A stretch of 64,000 nt of DNA, from assembly GCA_959022495.1 (NCBI GenBank), contig CAUEYX010000013.1, positions 1 through 64,000 on the forward strand, in the 5' to 3' direction. A program made the translations under genes and the position numbers. This document shows positions 16,115-24,567 of the stretch, piece by piece. Within the stretch, counting starts at the first letter, position 1. Each line of letters begins with the position of its first letter. The stretch comes from an uncultured Lachnospiraceae bacterium (lineage in GTDB: Bacteria > Bacillota > Clostridia > Lachnospirales > Lachnospiraceae). The notes beneath the pieces were generated by a model. It saw only the letters and a program-made list of their open reading frames with translations, was not told the origin of the DNA and ran no database searches.

Positions 16115-17737
16115 TCAGTCGATTTTGCCGATGAAGCGGTAGTAGATTTCTACTTCCTGCTCACGGCTTCCGTCCTCGCCCTTGACAGCTTCGTGGACGG
16201 TTATTTTTTCAATTAGAGTGTTCAGAAGTTCGGCGGTCAGCTCCACAGGGTTGACATACTGTTTCATCAGGGCAATCCACTTTTCAGCATCCGCTGCGGT
16301 CTGTACGGCGGCTTCCATCGTTTTGTGAAGCTGTCTTATTTTTGTTTCAAGCTCCTTTTGCTCGTTCTGGTACTTCTCGGACAGCATATTGAAGTTATAC
16401 TCGGTTATGCGTCCGGCAGACCAGTCCTCATACATTTTAGCAAACAGCCCGTCAACCTCGGCTTTACGCTTCTCTGCCTTTTTCAGCTCCGCAGCCTGCT
16501 TTTTCTTCGCAGAGTTTCTTTCCCTGTCGCTGGCATTGAGCAGGCGTTTCAGCAGCTTGTCCTCGTCTTTCTGTGCCAGCATAGACCAGTATTGCAGTCT
16601 TGCAAGCACATAGGCATACAGTACATCATAGCGGATATAGTGCATGGAACACTGGCGTAATCCCTGCCCGTTCTTGCTGCAATGGTAGTACCCGTATGGG
16701 TTCTTATTCTGCTTGTTTTCCCCATAGGCTAAAGACCATCCGCAGTCTGCACATTTTATCAATCCTGCGAAAATCTGTGTCGTACCGTTTCTGCGTTTCC
16801 TGCGTCTGCTTGCAATCAGCTCCTGAACTTTTTGGAACACTTCTTCAGAAATGATGGCTTCGTGGGTATTTTCCACACGATACCATTCTTCCTGCGGCTT
16901 CCGCACCTTTTTCTTGTTCTTGAATGAAATGTTGCTCTGCTTGTTGTGAATGCTGTGACCGATGTAGGTTTCCTCTTTCAAAATGCTCTTGACCTGTGCT
17001 ATCGTCCACGCATAGGCTTTTTCTGCGGGCGCACCGGCGTAGATATTGGCGAAAGTCCCGTATCTTTCATAGTTCAGCCAGCCGGGGGTAGGTACTTTTT
17101 CCTCCACCAGAATCCGTGTAATGCTGGCGGCTCCACGCCCGTGTACAGCAAGGTCAAAAATCTTCTCTACAATCCAGCGTGTTTCCGGGTCGATCAGAAG
17201 ATGACCTTTTTTGTCCGGGTCTTTTACATAGCCCAGCGGTGCATAGGCTCCATAGTGTGCGCCATTGGCAAATCTTGTGTGCATGGCAGCCTTGACCTTT
17301 TTGCTGGTCTGTCGGGCGTGCATTTCATTCAGGATGTTTAAGAACGGTGCAAGCTCGCTTTCTCCGTTGATGGTGTCCACATTGTCATTGATGGCAATGT
17401 AGCGTACTCCCTTGCTGGGGAAATAGATTTCCGTGTACTGACCGGTCAGGATATAGTTTCTTCCCAGACGGGATAAGTCCTTTGTGACAACGCAGTTGAT
17501 TTTCCCGTCTTCGATGTCATCAATCATCCTTTGGAAACTTGGACGCTCGAAATTTGTCCCACTCCATCCGTCGTCAATGTACTCGTCTACAACGGTCAGC
17601 CCATGCTCTGCGGCATACTGTCTAAGCATCATGCGCTGGGTCTGGATACTGCCGCTTTCCCCCTGTAATTCATCGTCACGGCTCAATCTCAAATATAGTG
17701 CAGTGTTATAAATCGTTGTATTGTATGGTTGTTTCAC
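16115..17737 (-). CDS. Large serine recombinase of the 13.8 kb element (TnpX/TndX-like)
   Basis: 540 residues. N-terminal resolvase domain: LYLRLSRDD with the catalytic Ser of GESGSIQTQRMMLRQY, then the DDGWSGTNFERP and CVVTKDLSRLGRNY arginines. A recombinase domain follows, then a zinc ribbon (CADCGWS ... YYHCSKNG ... CSMHY) and a coiled coil (about 415-500). I start at GTG 17737 because AGAAGGAGG lies just upstream; the frame runs on to 17806 without a ribosome site. It lies at the left end of the element, transcribed outwards, as in Tn4451-like elements, and should carry out excision and insertion. Confidence 0.93.
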   Translation of the reverse strand: MKQPYNTTIYNTALYLRLSRDDELQGESGSIQTQRMMLRQYAAEHGLTVVDEYIDDGWSGTNFERPSFQRMIDDIEDGKINCVVTKDLSRLGRNYILTGQYTEIYFPSKGVRYIAINDNVDTINGESELAPFLNILNEMHARQTSKKVKAAMHTRFANGAHYGAYAPLGYVKDPDKKGHLLIDPETRWIVEKIFDLAVHGRGAASITRILVEEKVPTPGWLNYERYGTFANIYAGAPAEKAYAWTIAQVKSILKEETYIGHSIHNKQSNISFKNKKKVRKPQEEWYRVENTHEAIISEEVFQKVQELIASRRRKRRNGTTQIFAGLIKCADCGWSLAYGENKQNKNPYGYYHCSKNGQGLRQCSMHYIRYDVLYAYVLARLQYWSMLAQKDEDKLLKRLLNASDRERNSAKKKQAAELKKAEKRKAEVDGLFAKMYEDWSAGRITEYNFNMLSEKYQNEQKELETKIRQLHKTMEAAVQTAADAEKWIALMKQYVNPVELTAELLNTLIEKITVHEAVKGEDGSREQEVEIYYRFIGKID

Positions 17738-17765
17738 GGTTAAAAATCCTCCTTCTAAAAGAAAC

Positions 17766-17817
17766 AACCCACGCTTATACAATACTCGCTGGTACAAGTA
17801 TATCATAAGCGTGGGCT
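17766..17817. promoter_or_regulatory. Recombinase control region with inverted repeats
   Basis: AACCCACGCTTATAC (17766-17780) and an inverted near-copy CATAAGCGTGGGCT (17804-17817) flank a likely minus-strand promoter (TATACT). The first is repeated exactly, inverted, near the right end of the element (29821-29835). Probably binding sites for the recombinase or a regulator. Confidence 0.55.
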
Positions 17818-17844
17818 GATTGACAGTCGTTATTCCGTATTTTT

Positions 17845-18030
17845 TCAGGAAGCGGCGGCAGCGTGCTGGATCACATCTTCCAGCAGGCTGTCAAGCGGCT
17901 TCCCATCCTGTGCGAAATGCTCCGATACCTTGATACGGACTTTCCCCATGACAAAATACTGGGTGCCGTCTTTTTCGGTAAGCAGGGTGCCGCTGTTTTT
18001 GTTATTGCTCTCGTTTTTGCTTTTTGCCAT
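17845..18030 (-). CDS. tnpW: TnpW-like transposon-encoded protein
   Basis: 61 residues. A Lys/Asn/Ser-rich start is followed by TQYFVMGKVRIKVSEHFAQDGKPLDSLLEDVI, the conserved TnpW pattern (Tn4451 group). TnpW-like genes sit just upstream of the recombinase in these elements; their biochemical role is not established. Here it precedes the recombinase by about 108 bases, with the repeat-bearing control region between. A second protein with the same DGKPL core adjoins the other recombinase in this window (33340-33600). Confidence 0.72.
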   Translation of the reverse strand: MAKSKNESNNKNSGTLLTEKDGTQYFVMGKVRIKVSEHFAQDGKPLDSLLEDVIQHAAAAS

Positions 18031-18106
18031 AGGCAGTTACCTCCATAAATGAAATATGCCCGACAAGGGAATGTCAGACAGGTGTACAGCCGCAGACTGT
18101 CTCCGT

Positions 18107-18381
18107 GTCAACCAAACCGTGTCAACCGGCAGAAAAGACTTTGAAAACAATCCATAGGCGCTCTATTATTACTTTTTACTTTTTCTTTGATTTCTTGGTT
18201 GACATGGTTGACAAAGGAGAGAAATGCCCCAAATATCAGGCTTTTCCCCGTCAACCGGCTGTCAACCAAAGCGTCAACCAAACTGTCAACCGGTGGCTTT
18301 TCAGAATGGAAGTTCCATTTGCCGGGCTTCTTCTTCCGTGATTTCCTGAAAACCGTCCCCCTCCGGCGGAGCTTGGTTGAC
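18107..18381. repeat. Iteron-like array of GTCAACC repeats
   Basis: GTCAACC occurs on the plus strand at 18107, 18121, 18250, 18261, 18273 and 18285, and as GGTTGAC at 18197, 18206 and 18375: nine copies in 275 bases, spaced about 9-14 bases apart within groups. The array lies just downstream of the VapE helicase gene and partly inside its end. It resembles a replication-origin iteron set or a regulator-binding cluster. Confidence 0.6.
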
Positions 18382-19698
18382 ACGCTCCCAGCCTTTTTGA
18401 GAACCGTATTTCTTATACCGCTTCGGGCTTTTGTAGGCTACCCAGCCCTGTATGATGCCGCCCGCAATGCCGGTATTCATAATCTCGCAGATTGCCCGTG
18501 TCTCCCAGTCTGCCGGGGAATTTAAGTTCCCCAGCGCTTCCTCATAAAGCTGCTTGGAACATACCCTGTCGCCGGTGTAGTCCTCCAAATAGGCGTAGAT
18601 CATGCCGGCCTGTGTGTCTTCCTGCATAAAGTCCTGCTGGTGGGCGTTCAGGTATCGGTTCATTTCCATGCTGAATGACAGCTTATACTTCCCACTGCGA
18701 TAAACCGTCATGGCTTCCGCCCACATCTGTTCGATATACGCCCTCGCCGCCGCTTCATCGTCCAGTATGTGAACCTCCGCCCGTTCCGGGTACACCGTCA
18801 CGGGGAGAAAGCGCCGGTTGCCGGTGCGGTCACGGGGCAAAAAGTCCTGCCGGTTGGTCGTCCCTCCAAATACACATTGCCGCAGCCGGTCTGCCGGATG
18901 TGTCTCATACGGCACTTTGTAGGTTTCTTTCTGGCGGCTTAAGAATGACTTGATTTCCTCAATACTCTTGGCGTTGGCTGTGGCAATCATCTCCGACATC
19001 TCGATAATCCAATGCCCTTGCAGCTTGCGGTACACATTTTCATCGTCCAGCTTTTTCAAATCGTCTGAAAACCATTCGTCCCTGCCTGCCAGCAGCCGGA
19101 AAAAGGTAGATTTCCCGGCTCCCTGACCACCAACCAGACAGAGCATGACCTCAAACTTGCTCCCCGGTCTGAATACCCGCCGGATGGCTCCCATCAGGAA
19201 CAGTTTCAAGGCTTCATAGGTGTATTCGTCCGTATCGGCTCCCAGAAAGTGATGCAGGGCGTAACGGATGCGCTCTGTGCCGTCCCATTGCAGGCTGTTC
19301 AGGTAATCCCTGACTGGATGGTAGCGGTTTTCATTGGCAACAATCTTGATGGCGCTCTGCACCTTTTTCTCGCTGGTAAGCCCGTAATTTTCTTCCAGAT
19401 ACAAAAGCAGGTAGTTCATGTCCATGTCGGTCAGCGTGGTACTGGTGCGCTCCCAGCCCAGCGGCTTCACAATGTCAATCTGCTCCGTCAAAAGGTTCAG
19501 GCGCAGCGCCCCGCGAAACAGAGGGTCACGCTGGAACACCGTCAGGCAGTTTCGGATGCTGTTCTTCACGCCGCCTTTCTGCGTCCCCTCTAATGTTTCC
19601 CGGATTTCTGCCGGTGTCTGCGCCGGTTCCATTGTGTCCATCGTCCTTTTGACCGCTTCCTGCGTTTCCGGCGGCAAGCTCTGAAATTCGCTGTTCAA
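18301..19698 (-). CDS. VapE-family (virulence-associated E) helicase-like protein
   Basis: 465 residues. The centre holds the VapE P-loop: VGGQGAGKSTFFRLLAGRDEWFSDDL (Walker A), then EMSEM and a TNRQDFLPRDRTGNRRFLPV segment. VapE proteins act with a primase in phage satellites and mobilizable elements, probably in replication of the excised circle. The N-terminal region overlaps the upstream CHC2 primase gene by 173 bases in another frame, so the true start may be a later Met (for example MDTMEPAQ). Iteron-like repeats overlap its 3' end. Confidence 0.88.
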   Translation of the reverse strand: MNSEFQSLPPETQEAVKRTMDTMEPAQTPAEIRETLEGTQKGGVKNSIRNCLTVFQRDPLFRGALRLNLLTEQIDIVKPLGWERTSTTLTDMDMNYLLLYLEENYGLTSEKKVQSAIKIVANENRYHPVRDYLNSLQWDGTERIRYALHHFLGADTDEYTYEALKLFLMGAIRRVFRPGSKFEVMLCLVGGQGAGKSTFFRLLAGRDEWFSDDLKKLDDENVYRKLQGHWIIEMSEMIATANAKSIEEIKSFLSRQKETYKVPYETHPADRLRQCVFGGTTNRQDFLPRDRTGNRRFLPVTVYPERAEVHILDDEAAARAYIEQMWAEAMTVYRSGKYKLSFSMEMNRYLNAHQQDFMQEDTQAGMIYAYLEDYTGDRVCSKQLYEEALGNLNSPADWETRAICEIMNTGIAGGIIQGWVAYKSPKRYKKYGSQKGWERVNQAPPEGDGFQEITEEEARQMELPF

Positions 19699-20266
19699 GC
19701 CGCAACACCTCCTTTCCCTGTGCGGCGATCAATGCCGCTTTTTCTTCTATTTCTCCGTATAACAAAATATCCAAAAGGTATTCTGTGTAGCTTATCCTCT
19801 GCAACGCTTCCACAAAAAGAGGATGCCAGATGGCATCCTGCGGCTGTGGGGCGTGTGCTGTTTTCCAATGCTCCAGCAGGCGCAGATAATCGCATAGCAC
19901 CCGGAAACAATACCGTTCCGTTTCCTGAAATCTCTGCTCCGCTGATTTTTGTCGGGGCTGTGACCTGTTGTGACGCTTCCTATCTGGCGGCGCATTGCCG
20001 GATTTCTCATAGGAAACGCCGAAGTCCTCCGCAAGCCTGACCGCAGCTTCCCGTTTCCCCAATCCATGCAGCAAAGCGGCAAAGTCGATCACATCCCCGG
20101 AAGCCCCGCAGCCGAAGCAGTAAAAGCGGCTGTCCACTTTCATGCTGGGCGTGCGGTCATTGTGGAATGGACAGCAGACCATGCCGTTTCTCCCCACCCG
20201 GATTCCATAGAATGAAGCAGCCTGCCGGGTGGTAACAGACTGTTTCACCGCTTCAAATACATTCAA
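19526..20266 (-). CDS. CHC2 zinc-finger primase-like protein
   Basis: About 246 residues. Residues 25-60 are a DnaG-type CHC2 zinc finger (CCPFHNDRTPSMKV ... YCFGCGASGDVIDF). No complete TOPRIM domain follows; the middle is helical and the last 60 residues overlap the start of the VapE gene in another frame and look low-complexity. It probably loads or primes with the VapE-like helicase. Where translation truly ends relative to VapE is uncertain, but the zinc finger is clear. Confidence 0.85.
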   Translation of the reverse strand: MNVFEAVKQSVTTRQAASFYGIRVGRNGMVCCPFHNDRTPSMKVDSRFYCFGCGASGDVIDFAALLHGLGKREAAVRLAEDFGVSYEKSGNAPPDRKRHNRSQPRQKSAEQRFQETERYCFRVLCDYLRLLEHWKTAHAPQPQDAIWHPLFVEALQRISYTEYLLDILLYGEIEEKAALIAAQGKEVLRLEQRISELAAGNAGSGQKDDGHNGTGADTGRNPGNIRGDAERRREEQHPKLPDGVPA

Positions 20267-20313
20267 ATGCTCCCTCCATAAAAATACTGGTAGCGGTAAA
20301 GCTGCCGGTTATA

Positions 20314-21786
20314 TCATAGCTCCATCTCATGTTTCTTTCTCTGTACTGCCTGTGGCTGCTCCCTCCGGCGCAGTGCGGTATCTACGGCGTTCTGCACCTG
20401 CCGTAGCCGTATGACTTCCTCCCGGAGTGGCTTGTGCTGCGGAGACAGTTCGGCATACTCTGTTTTTAACTGTGCGTATTCCTGTTTCCATGCTTTCAGG
20501 GCAATGGGTTTTCCGTCCAGTTTTTCTTTCAAAATACGGCGGGCGGCATAAAACAGCCGTAACTCCGCATCGTGGGATGTTTCAAATTTCTCCCTCTGTT
20601 TCTTAAACTTGATATTGTTCAATTCCGTATGAACAGGTTTTAGCCGCTGGTAATTCTCGCCCTCCCGTATCAATTCCTGCAATTCCTTTATCCGGGCAGA
20701 TTTCTTTTTCATGGAGTCGCTTAACGCTTCAAATTCTTCGTTGACAGAGGAAAGACGCTCCTGCAAATCCTCTAATGTGAGCAGCTTGTTTTCCGTCAGA
20801 TAATTGACGGCTTCGGCAAACTGCTTTAAGTTTCCGGTTCTGGCTTTATTGCTCCATGCCCCTGCGTTGCGCTGGTTGTAATAAGCGATCAACAGGTCGG
20901 CAAGGCTCGGTGTCTGCGGTTTGGAAAGTTCTTCTTTTACCTCTGCCATCCAGACAAACAGGGCTTTGATCTTCTTCCTCACATCCTGCATGAGCCGGTT
21001 GGTGGCTTTAATCCAGCGGTTCAGTTCCCCTTTCTCGGTGCGGATGCCCTTTGCTTCCATCTGCCGGACATTAGCTCCCTCGTGGACAGTAGGTATCAGG
21101 TCAAGCCCCTGCCGCACATAGGAACGGTGGTCGATACGCACATCCAGCCCTTTTTCCTCAAATTTTGTATTAACGGCAGCCGCCCACTGCTCCCGCCAGT
21201 GTTCCAGCGTTTCCGGCTCATGCCAGTCTGTTGTATGGACAGCGTTAAACATATAATCGCCGTTTTTATCCCGGATTCGGTTTCCATCTTCATCAAGAAG
21301 ATATTCCCGACGCTGTTTTTGTCCCCATGTGCCATCCGGGTTCAAAGGGCGCATGGTTGTCATCACATGAAAATGCGGGTTAGGGATGCCGCCGTCCTCT
21401 TTCTCCGGGCTGTGAAAAGCAAGGTCGGCAATCATGCCTTTTGTCACAAACTGCTCCTGTACGAACTTCCTCGCCAGCTCCATGTTTTCTTCCAGCGTCA
21501 ATTCATTCTGCATGGCAATATCAAAGGAATAGGCAAGCTGTGCTTTTGGATGTTTCTCGCAGTTCTCCACAGCATTCCAGAGGGTCGCCCGGTCAAGATA
21601 TATTTCCGGCGCATGGGGCGGCAGCATGATTTCCGAAGCGATCACGCCGCCCTTTTTGGTGTAGTCGCTGACTTCTCCATAGTAGCTGCTGTAAAGACGC
21701 TCCCCGGCTCGATAGGCTGCGCTGGCAATGGCGCTCTGACCGGCGCTGCGCTTGATCTGTGCGATTGAAAAATGATAAAGTGCTAT
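20314..21786 (-). CDS. mobL: MobA/MobL family relaxase, apparent ATA start
   Basis: Reading from the first ATG/GTG gives a protein lacking the family's opening. The frame runs back through IALYHFSIAQIKRSAGQSA to an ATA at 21784-21786, where homologues start with Met. An in-frame TGA two codons further back rules out a longer start. The upstream gene's TAA ends 2 bases before, so coupled initiation is likely. The relaxase domain includes the HxH motif in NPHFHVMTTMRPL and the GQSAIASAAYRAGE segment. A long coiled-coil C-terminal half follows (about 260-490). It nicks the element at oriT for transfer by a helper's secretion system. About 490 residues. Confidence 0.88.
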   Translation of the reverse strand: MALYHFSIAQIKRSAGQSAIASAAYRAGERLYSSYYGEVSDYTKKGGVIASEIMLPPHAPEIYLDRATLWNAVENCEKHPKAQLAYSFDIAMQNELTLEENMELARKFVQEQFVTKGMIADLAFHSPEKEDGGIPNPHFHVMTTMRPLNPDGTWGQKQRREYLLDEDGNRIRDKNGDYMFNAVHTTDWHEPETLEHWREQWAAAVNTKFEEKGLDVRIDHRSYVRQGLDLIPTVHEGANVRQMEAKGIRTEKGELNRWIKATNRLMQDVRKKIKALFVWMAEVKEELSKPQTPSLADLLIAYYNQRNAGAWSNKARTGNLKQFAEAVNYLTENKLLTLEDLQERLSSVNEEFEALSDSMKKKSARIKELQELIREGENYQRLKPVHTELNNIKFKKQREKFETSHDAELRLFYAARRILKEKLDGKPIALKAWKQEYAQLKTEYAELSPQHKPLREEVIRLRQVQNAVDTALRRREQPQAVQRKKHEMEL

Positions 21787-21788
21787 CC

Positions 21789-22106
21789 TTAGTCACCGCC
21801 TTTCTCCTGCCCGGAAATACGGGCGTGGTTCTCTGTGGCAGACCGGATGAAATGCTCCGCCTGCGGCAGATTCAAAATGCTTTCCATGAGGGAATAAAAT
21901 TCCGCTTCGGATAGCTCCTTTGTCTGTGGTGCAATGCTCTCAATAGCTGCCCCACGGGTAATCAGCCGGTGCGTCCTCTGTTTCCGGGAACCGCTTTCCA
22001 GATACGCCTGCCGGTTTTTCAAACGCTGCATTTTCCGTTTTTCCTGTTCCAGCAGGACAGTGGTTTTTTCATATTCCTGCTTCAACTGTTCCAAAGATTT
22101 TTCCAT
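21789..22106 (-). CDS. DUF3847 protein of mobilizable elements
   Basis: 105 residues from the Met with AAAGGATGTGAG upstream. An N-terminal coiled coil (LEQLKQEYEKTTVLLEQEKRKMQRLKNRQ) is followed by RKQRTHRLITRGAAIESI, the DUF3847 signature. This family sits immediately before MobA/MobL relaxases in Firmicutes elements and probably helps relaxosome assembly. Its stop lies 2 bases before the unusual start of the relaxase gene. Confidence 0.8.
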   Translation of the reverse strand: MEKSLEQLKQEYEKTTVLLEQEKRKMQRLKNRQAYLESGSRKQRTHRLITRGAAIESIAPQTKELSEAEFYSLMESILNLPQAEHFIRSATENHARISGQEKGGD

Positions 22107-22392
22107 GTTCTCACATCCTTTGCTGATAAGATAAAGAAAGACCATCCGCAGACAGTCCGTGTGTCAGTGCTTCTATAAAACCCGATGAAAAGGGAAAACC
22201 GCAGAGCGGATTTCTCTTTGCGGCGGGTACACAGGGGATAGCCGCTTTAGCGGCGCAAGGGGGTGTAGCCACCTTGTCGGAGCGAAGCGAACGCAGACCT
22301 CGGATTGCTGATTTTATCAGCGGCAGAGGTAAGCTCCGCAGGACGCACGATACATGGTCTTTAGACTATGTATAGAAGTGCGCCCTTAGTTC
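22107..22392. other. Intergenic region, candidate oriT
   Basis: This 286-base stretch upstream of the DUF3847-relaxase pair encodes nothing convincing. It holds ACATGGTC-TTTA-GACTATGT (22351-22370) and a perfect CCCTTAG / CTAAGGG stem (22383-22399). Origins of transfer usually lie beside the relaxase genes and contain such inverted repeats. No nick site was identified. Confidence 0.35.
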
Positions 22393-22596
22393 CTAAGGGA
22401 TTTTGCCGTTTCCGGCAGTCTTGTCCTTTTTCTTGGAACGCTTGGAAAGATACTTCGGGCAGTCAACCACAACCGCCCGGAAGCTCTGTTTACATTCGTG
22501 CTGGCATTTCCGGCACAGTTCGTTGTAAGTGATACGGCTGCGGTCATTTAAGAAGAAAGACCATTCCAACCGCCGCTTGTTACTCATTCTTGCCAT
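22393..22596 (-). CDS. Small Cys-rich element protein
   Basis: 67 residues, basic, with four cysteines (ELCRKCQHECKQSFRAVVVDCPKYL) that could bind zinc. The ribosome site AAAGGAG lies 6 bases before the ATG. Similar short proteins recur in Firmicutes mobilizable elements between the HTH gene and the mobilization genes. I cannot name its function. Confidence 0.68.
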   Translation of the reverse strand: MARMSNKRRLEWSFFLNDRSRITYNELCRKCQHECKQSFRAVVVDCPKYLSKRSKKKDKTAGNGKIP

Positions 22597-22743
22597 AACC
22601 GGCTCCTTTCTCCGTTTCTATCTGATGTACGCAGATAGGCTGTTTTGATGTAGCGTCTCGGTATCATTTTTAAGTTTTTTTCCCTCTGTATGCCCCTTTG
22701 GAAAGTGCGGCAGTATTGCAAGTCAGGGAATGATACCTCACGC

Positions 22744-22968
22744 TTATTTGTCGCTTCCCGGTACGGTTTCGGAGCCTTTTGCCATCCATTCAAAGAAAGC
22801 AATTTTGCTGACCTTGATAAGTCTGCCCCTGCGGAACGCTGGAAAGCCGGGTGTGTGTACCAGCTCATAGGCGCTCGCTCTTGAAATTCCCATAATCCGC
22901 TGAATGTCCGCCACATCCAGAACCAGCGGTAAATCCTCGTAGCTGTTCAATCTCTTTTTATCGTTCAT
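22744..22968 (-). CDS. HTH (excisionase-like) DNA-binding protein
   Basis: 74 residues from the Met after GGGAGGAAC. It has the MerR-like/excisionase helix-turn-helix: LVLDVADIQRIMGISRASAYELVHTPGFPAFRRGRLIKVSKIAFFEWM. Such proteins act as excisionases or repressors. It faces the DUF6076 gene across a 300-base divergent promoter region with an inverted repeat, so it may control that promoter. Confidence 0.82.
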   Translation of the reverse strand: MNDKKRLNSYEDLPLVLDVADIQRIMGISRASAYELVHTPGFPAFRRGRLIKVSKIAFFEWMAKGSETVPGSDK

Positions 22969-23125
22969 TCTGTTCCTCCCATAAATCAAATAGGTTAAAA
23001 TGCTTCCTGTTGCCGTTCTCCCCAAAAGCCGTTTTCCTGCCCCATTCCTGCGGTGTTTCCCTGCATTGGTGCGCCGAATGCGTCACTTCTCCTGCCGGTC
23101 ATATCCCTTTTGGACGGTCATTCAC

Positions 23126-23215
23126 TTGTCAAGGTACTGTGCGGTACGAAATTACCAACCGCAATCATCATAGCGTACTATCCTTGACAAAACAATGATT
23201 CTGCGATACCATGAG
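23126..23215. promoter_or_regulatory. Divergent promoter region with 9-base inverted repeat
   Basis: TTGTCAAGG (23126-23134) and CCTTGACAA (23182-23190) form a perfect inverted repeat, each holding a TTGACA hexamer. On the plus strand, TTGACA is followed after 17 bases by TACCAT (23207-23212). This likely drives the DUF6076 gene and may be an operator for the HTH protein encoded at 22744. The rest of 22969-23270 shows nothing else clear. Confidence 0.55.
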
Positions 23216-23270
23216 TGTAACGGATATAACTGAATTATATAATTACCATAAACAAAGGCAGGGGATAGGG

Positions 23271-24311
23271 ATGGAGAATCAGTTTATACGGCATGAGCCA
23301 TGTTTTGAGAGGATTTTGTTTGTCCTGACGCTGGACAGGAAGAAAATGAAAGAGCGGATTTTGATTGGGGAAGAACAGCAGATCCGCTTCCGTCTGAACG
23401 GGAGCCAAAACGCAGAGGTGCTTTGTGATATGACACGCCCACTGGGAACTTTTTTGATAAACTTTGAGCGTGACACGGACAGAGACTGGAACTTATACGG
23501 GCTTTCTCCGCTGCGGCAAGCTCTCCACTCCAACCGATGGAAACAGCCGGAGCTGGAGCAGGCGGCAAGCGAATTTCTTTGGGAGAAATATCTTAGCAAC
23601 GACCCTCTGAAAATGTATGTGGCGTTCCGTATCTGGAACAGCTATCTGCTTGCCAGAGAACCCCGTGACCGTAACGCTGCCTGTGACCGCTTCATGGATA
23701 AAATGAGCAGACTGACCGGGGTATTCCAAAACGAAACCATGAGCTTTGACAGGGAGACAGGAAAACCGAAACAATTTCAAGCTGGCAGCCTTTATTTCAA
23801 AGGCGCACCGTCAGAAGATACCCGGCTTGACCTCTGGTTCCCGGACAACCGGCGCACAGAAGAATGTGTGTCTGCCTATGCGTCCCTCTACCCGTTGATT
23901 ACCTATTATCTGAACAGGCTGAATGACTGGGGGCTTTGCTTCCGGCGGTGCAAGGTCTGTGGAAAATATTTTCTGGCAAAGAGCCAGCGGTATGAGCTGT
24001 GCAGCGACAAGTGCCGAAAAGCACAGGCGCTTCAAAACAAGCGGGAATTTGACGAGAGGTCAAGAGAAAATAACTATGACCTGCTTTATAAAAATGAATG
24101 CCAGAACTGGCGCAACAAAATAAACCGGGTAAAAAATACCGCAGGCTTTCCGGCTGACCGTCTGGAAAAAATACAGGCTTCCTTTTCCGACTTTAAGAAA
24201 GAAGCCTTACAGAGAAAAAAGGCTGTAAAAACAGGAACAGCCAGCCCGAAAGAATTTACGGACTGGCTGTATCAGCAGAGTAATGTAATTGTTGAGCTGA
24301 CCGAGATATGA
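23271..24311 (+). CDS. DUF6076-family protein of mobile elements
   Basis: 346 residues from the Met at 23271, which has GGGGATAGGG upstream; an earlier ATG at 23211 lies at the predicted transcript start. The N-terminal 200 residues have no clear domain. Residues about 225-270 hold CKVCGKYFLAKSQRYELCSDKCRKAQALQNKREFDERSRENNYD, a zinc knuckle seen in DUF6076 and CGNR-like proteins. It is the only plus-strand gene of the element, placed between the mobilization and cargo parts. Function unknown; RNA or DNA binding is plausible. Confidence 0.78.
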   Translation: MENQFIRHEPCFERILFVLTLDRKKMKERILIGEEQQIRFRLNGSQNAEVLCDMTRPLGTFLINFERDTDRDWNLYGLSPLRQALHSNRWKQPELEQAASEFLWEKYLSNDPLKMYVAFRIWNSYLLAREPRDRNAACDRFMDKMSRLTGVFQNETMSFDRETGKPKQFQAGSLYFKGAPSEDTRLDLWFPDNRRTEECVSAYASLYPLITYYLNRLNDWGLCFRRCKVCGKYFLAKSQRYELCSDKCRKAQALQNKREFDERSRENNYDLLYKNECQNWRNKINRVKNTAGFPADRLEKIQASFSDFKKEALQRKKAVKTGTASPKEFTDWLYQQSNVIVELTEI

Positions 24312-24444
24312 AAAACTTTCTATCGTCAATTTCGCATTATTGCAATAACAGATTGCTTCTTCCATGAATGGTAATATTATCATCAAACTTTTGGAAGAAC
24401 TATAAATGTCCGAGGTGCCTTTGATTTCGACAGAAAAACAGGCT

Positions 24445-24470
24445 GAATTGTTACAAAGCTCGGACATTTC
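24445..24470 (+). repeat. Copy of the response-regulator box downstream of the ABC genes
   Basis: Carries TTACA and GGACATTT with ACA to ACA spaced 11 bases, as in the boxes before the two promoters of this cassette. Near-identical to 27850-27875 (24 of 27 bases). No -10 follows it, and a 29-codon frame (24406-24495) runs through it, so its use is unclear. Confidence 0.45.
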
Positions 24471-24497
24471 AAAAGAATTTTTTGAAAAATACTAAAG

Positions 24498-24526
24498 AAG
24501 CGGAGCAGCTAAAATCTGCTCCGCTT
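24498..24526 (-). terminator. Terminator of the cargo ABC operon
   Basis: Perfect 11-base stem AAGCGGAGCAG / CTGCTCCGCTT, 7-base loop, with TTCTTTAG on the minus-strand side. It lies 42 bases beyond the permease stop. Confidence 0.85.
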
Positions 24527-24567
24527 CGATATGATTGATCTAAGGATGTTTTGCTATTTGATTAAAC

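Noticed and set aside
18107..18381. CRISPR array from GTCAACC repeats
   Set aside because: Repeat unit is 7 bases in both orientations with short variable gaps and no cas genes.
18108..18383. Minus-strand frame of 91 codons over the iteron-like region
   Set aside because: Its VDS/VN repeats simply translate the DNA repeats, and it overlaps the VapE end.
22584..22916. Minus-strand frame of 110 codons
   Set aside because: Overlaps the well-supported HTH gene in another frame and has no recognisable domain.
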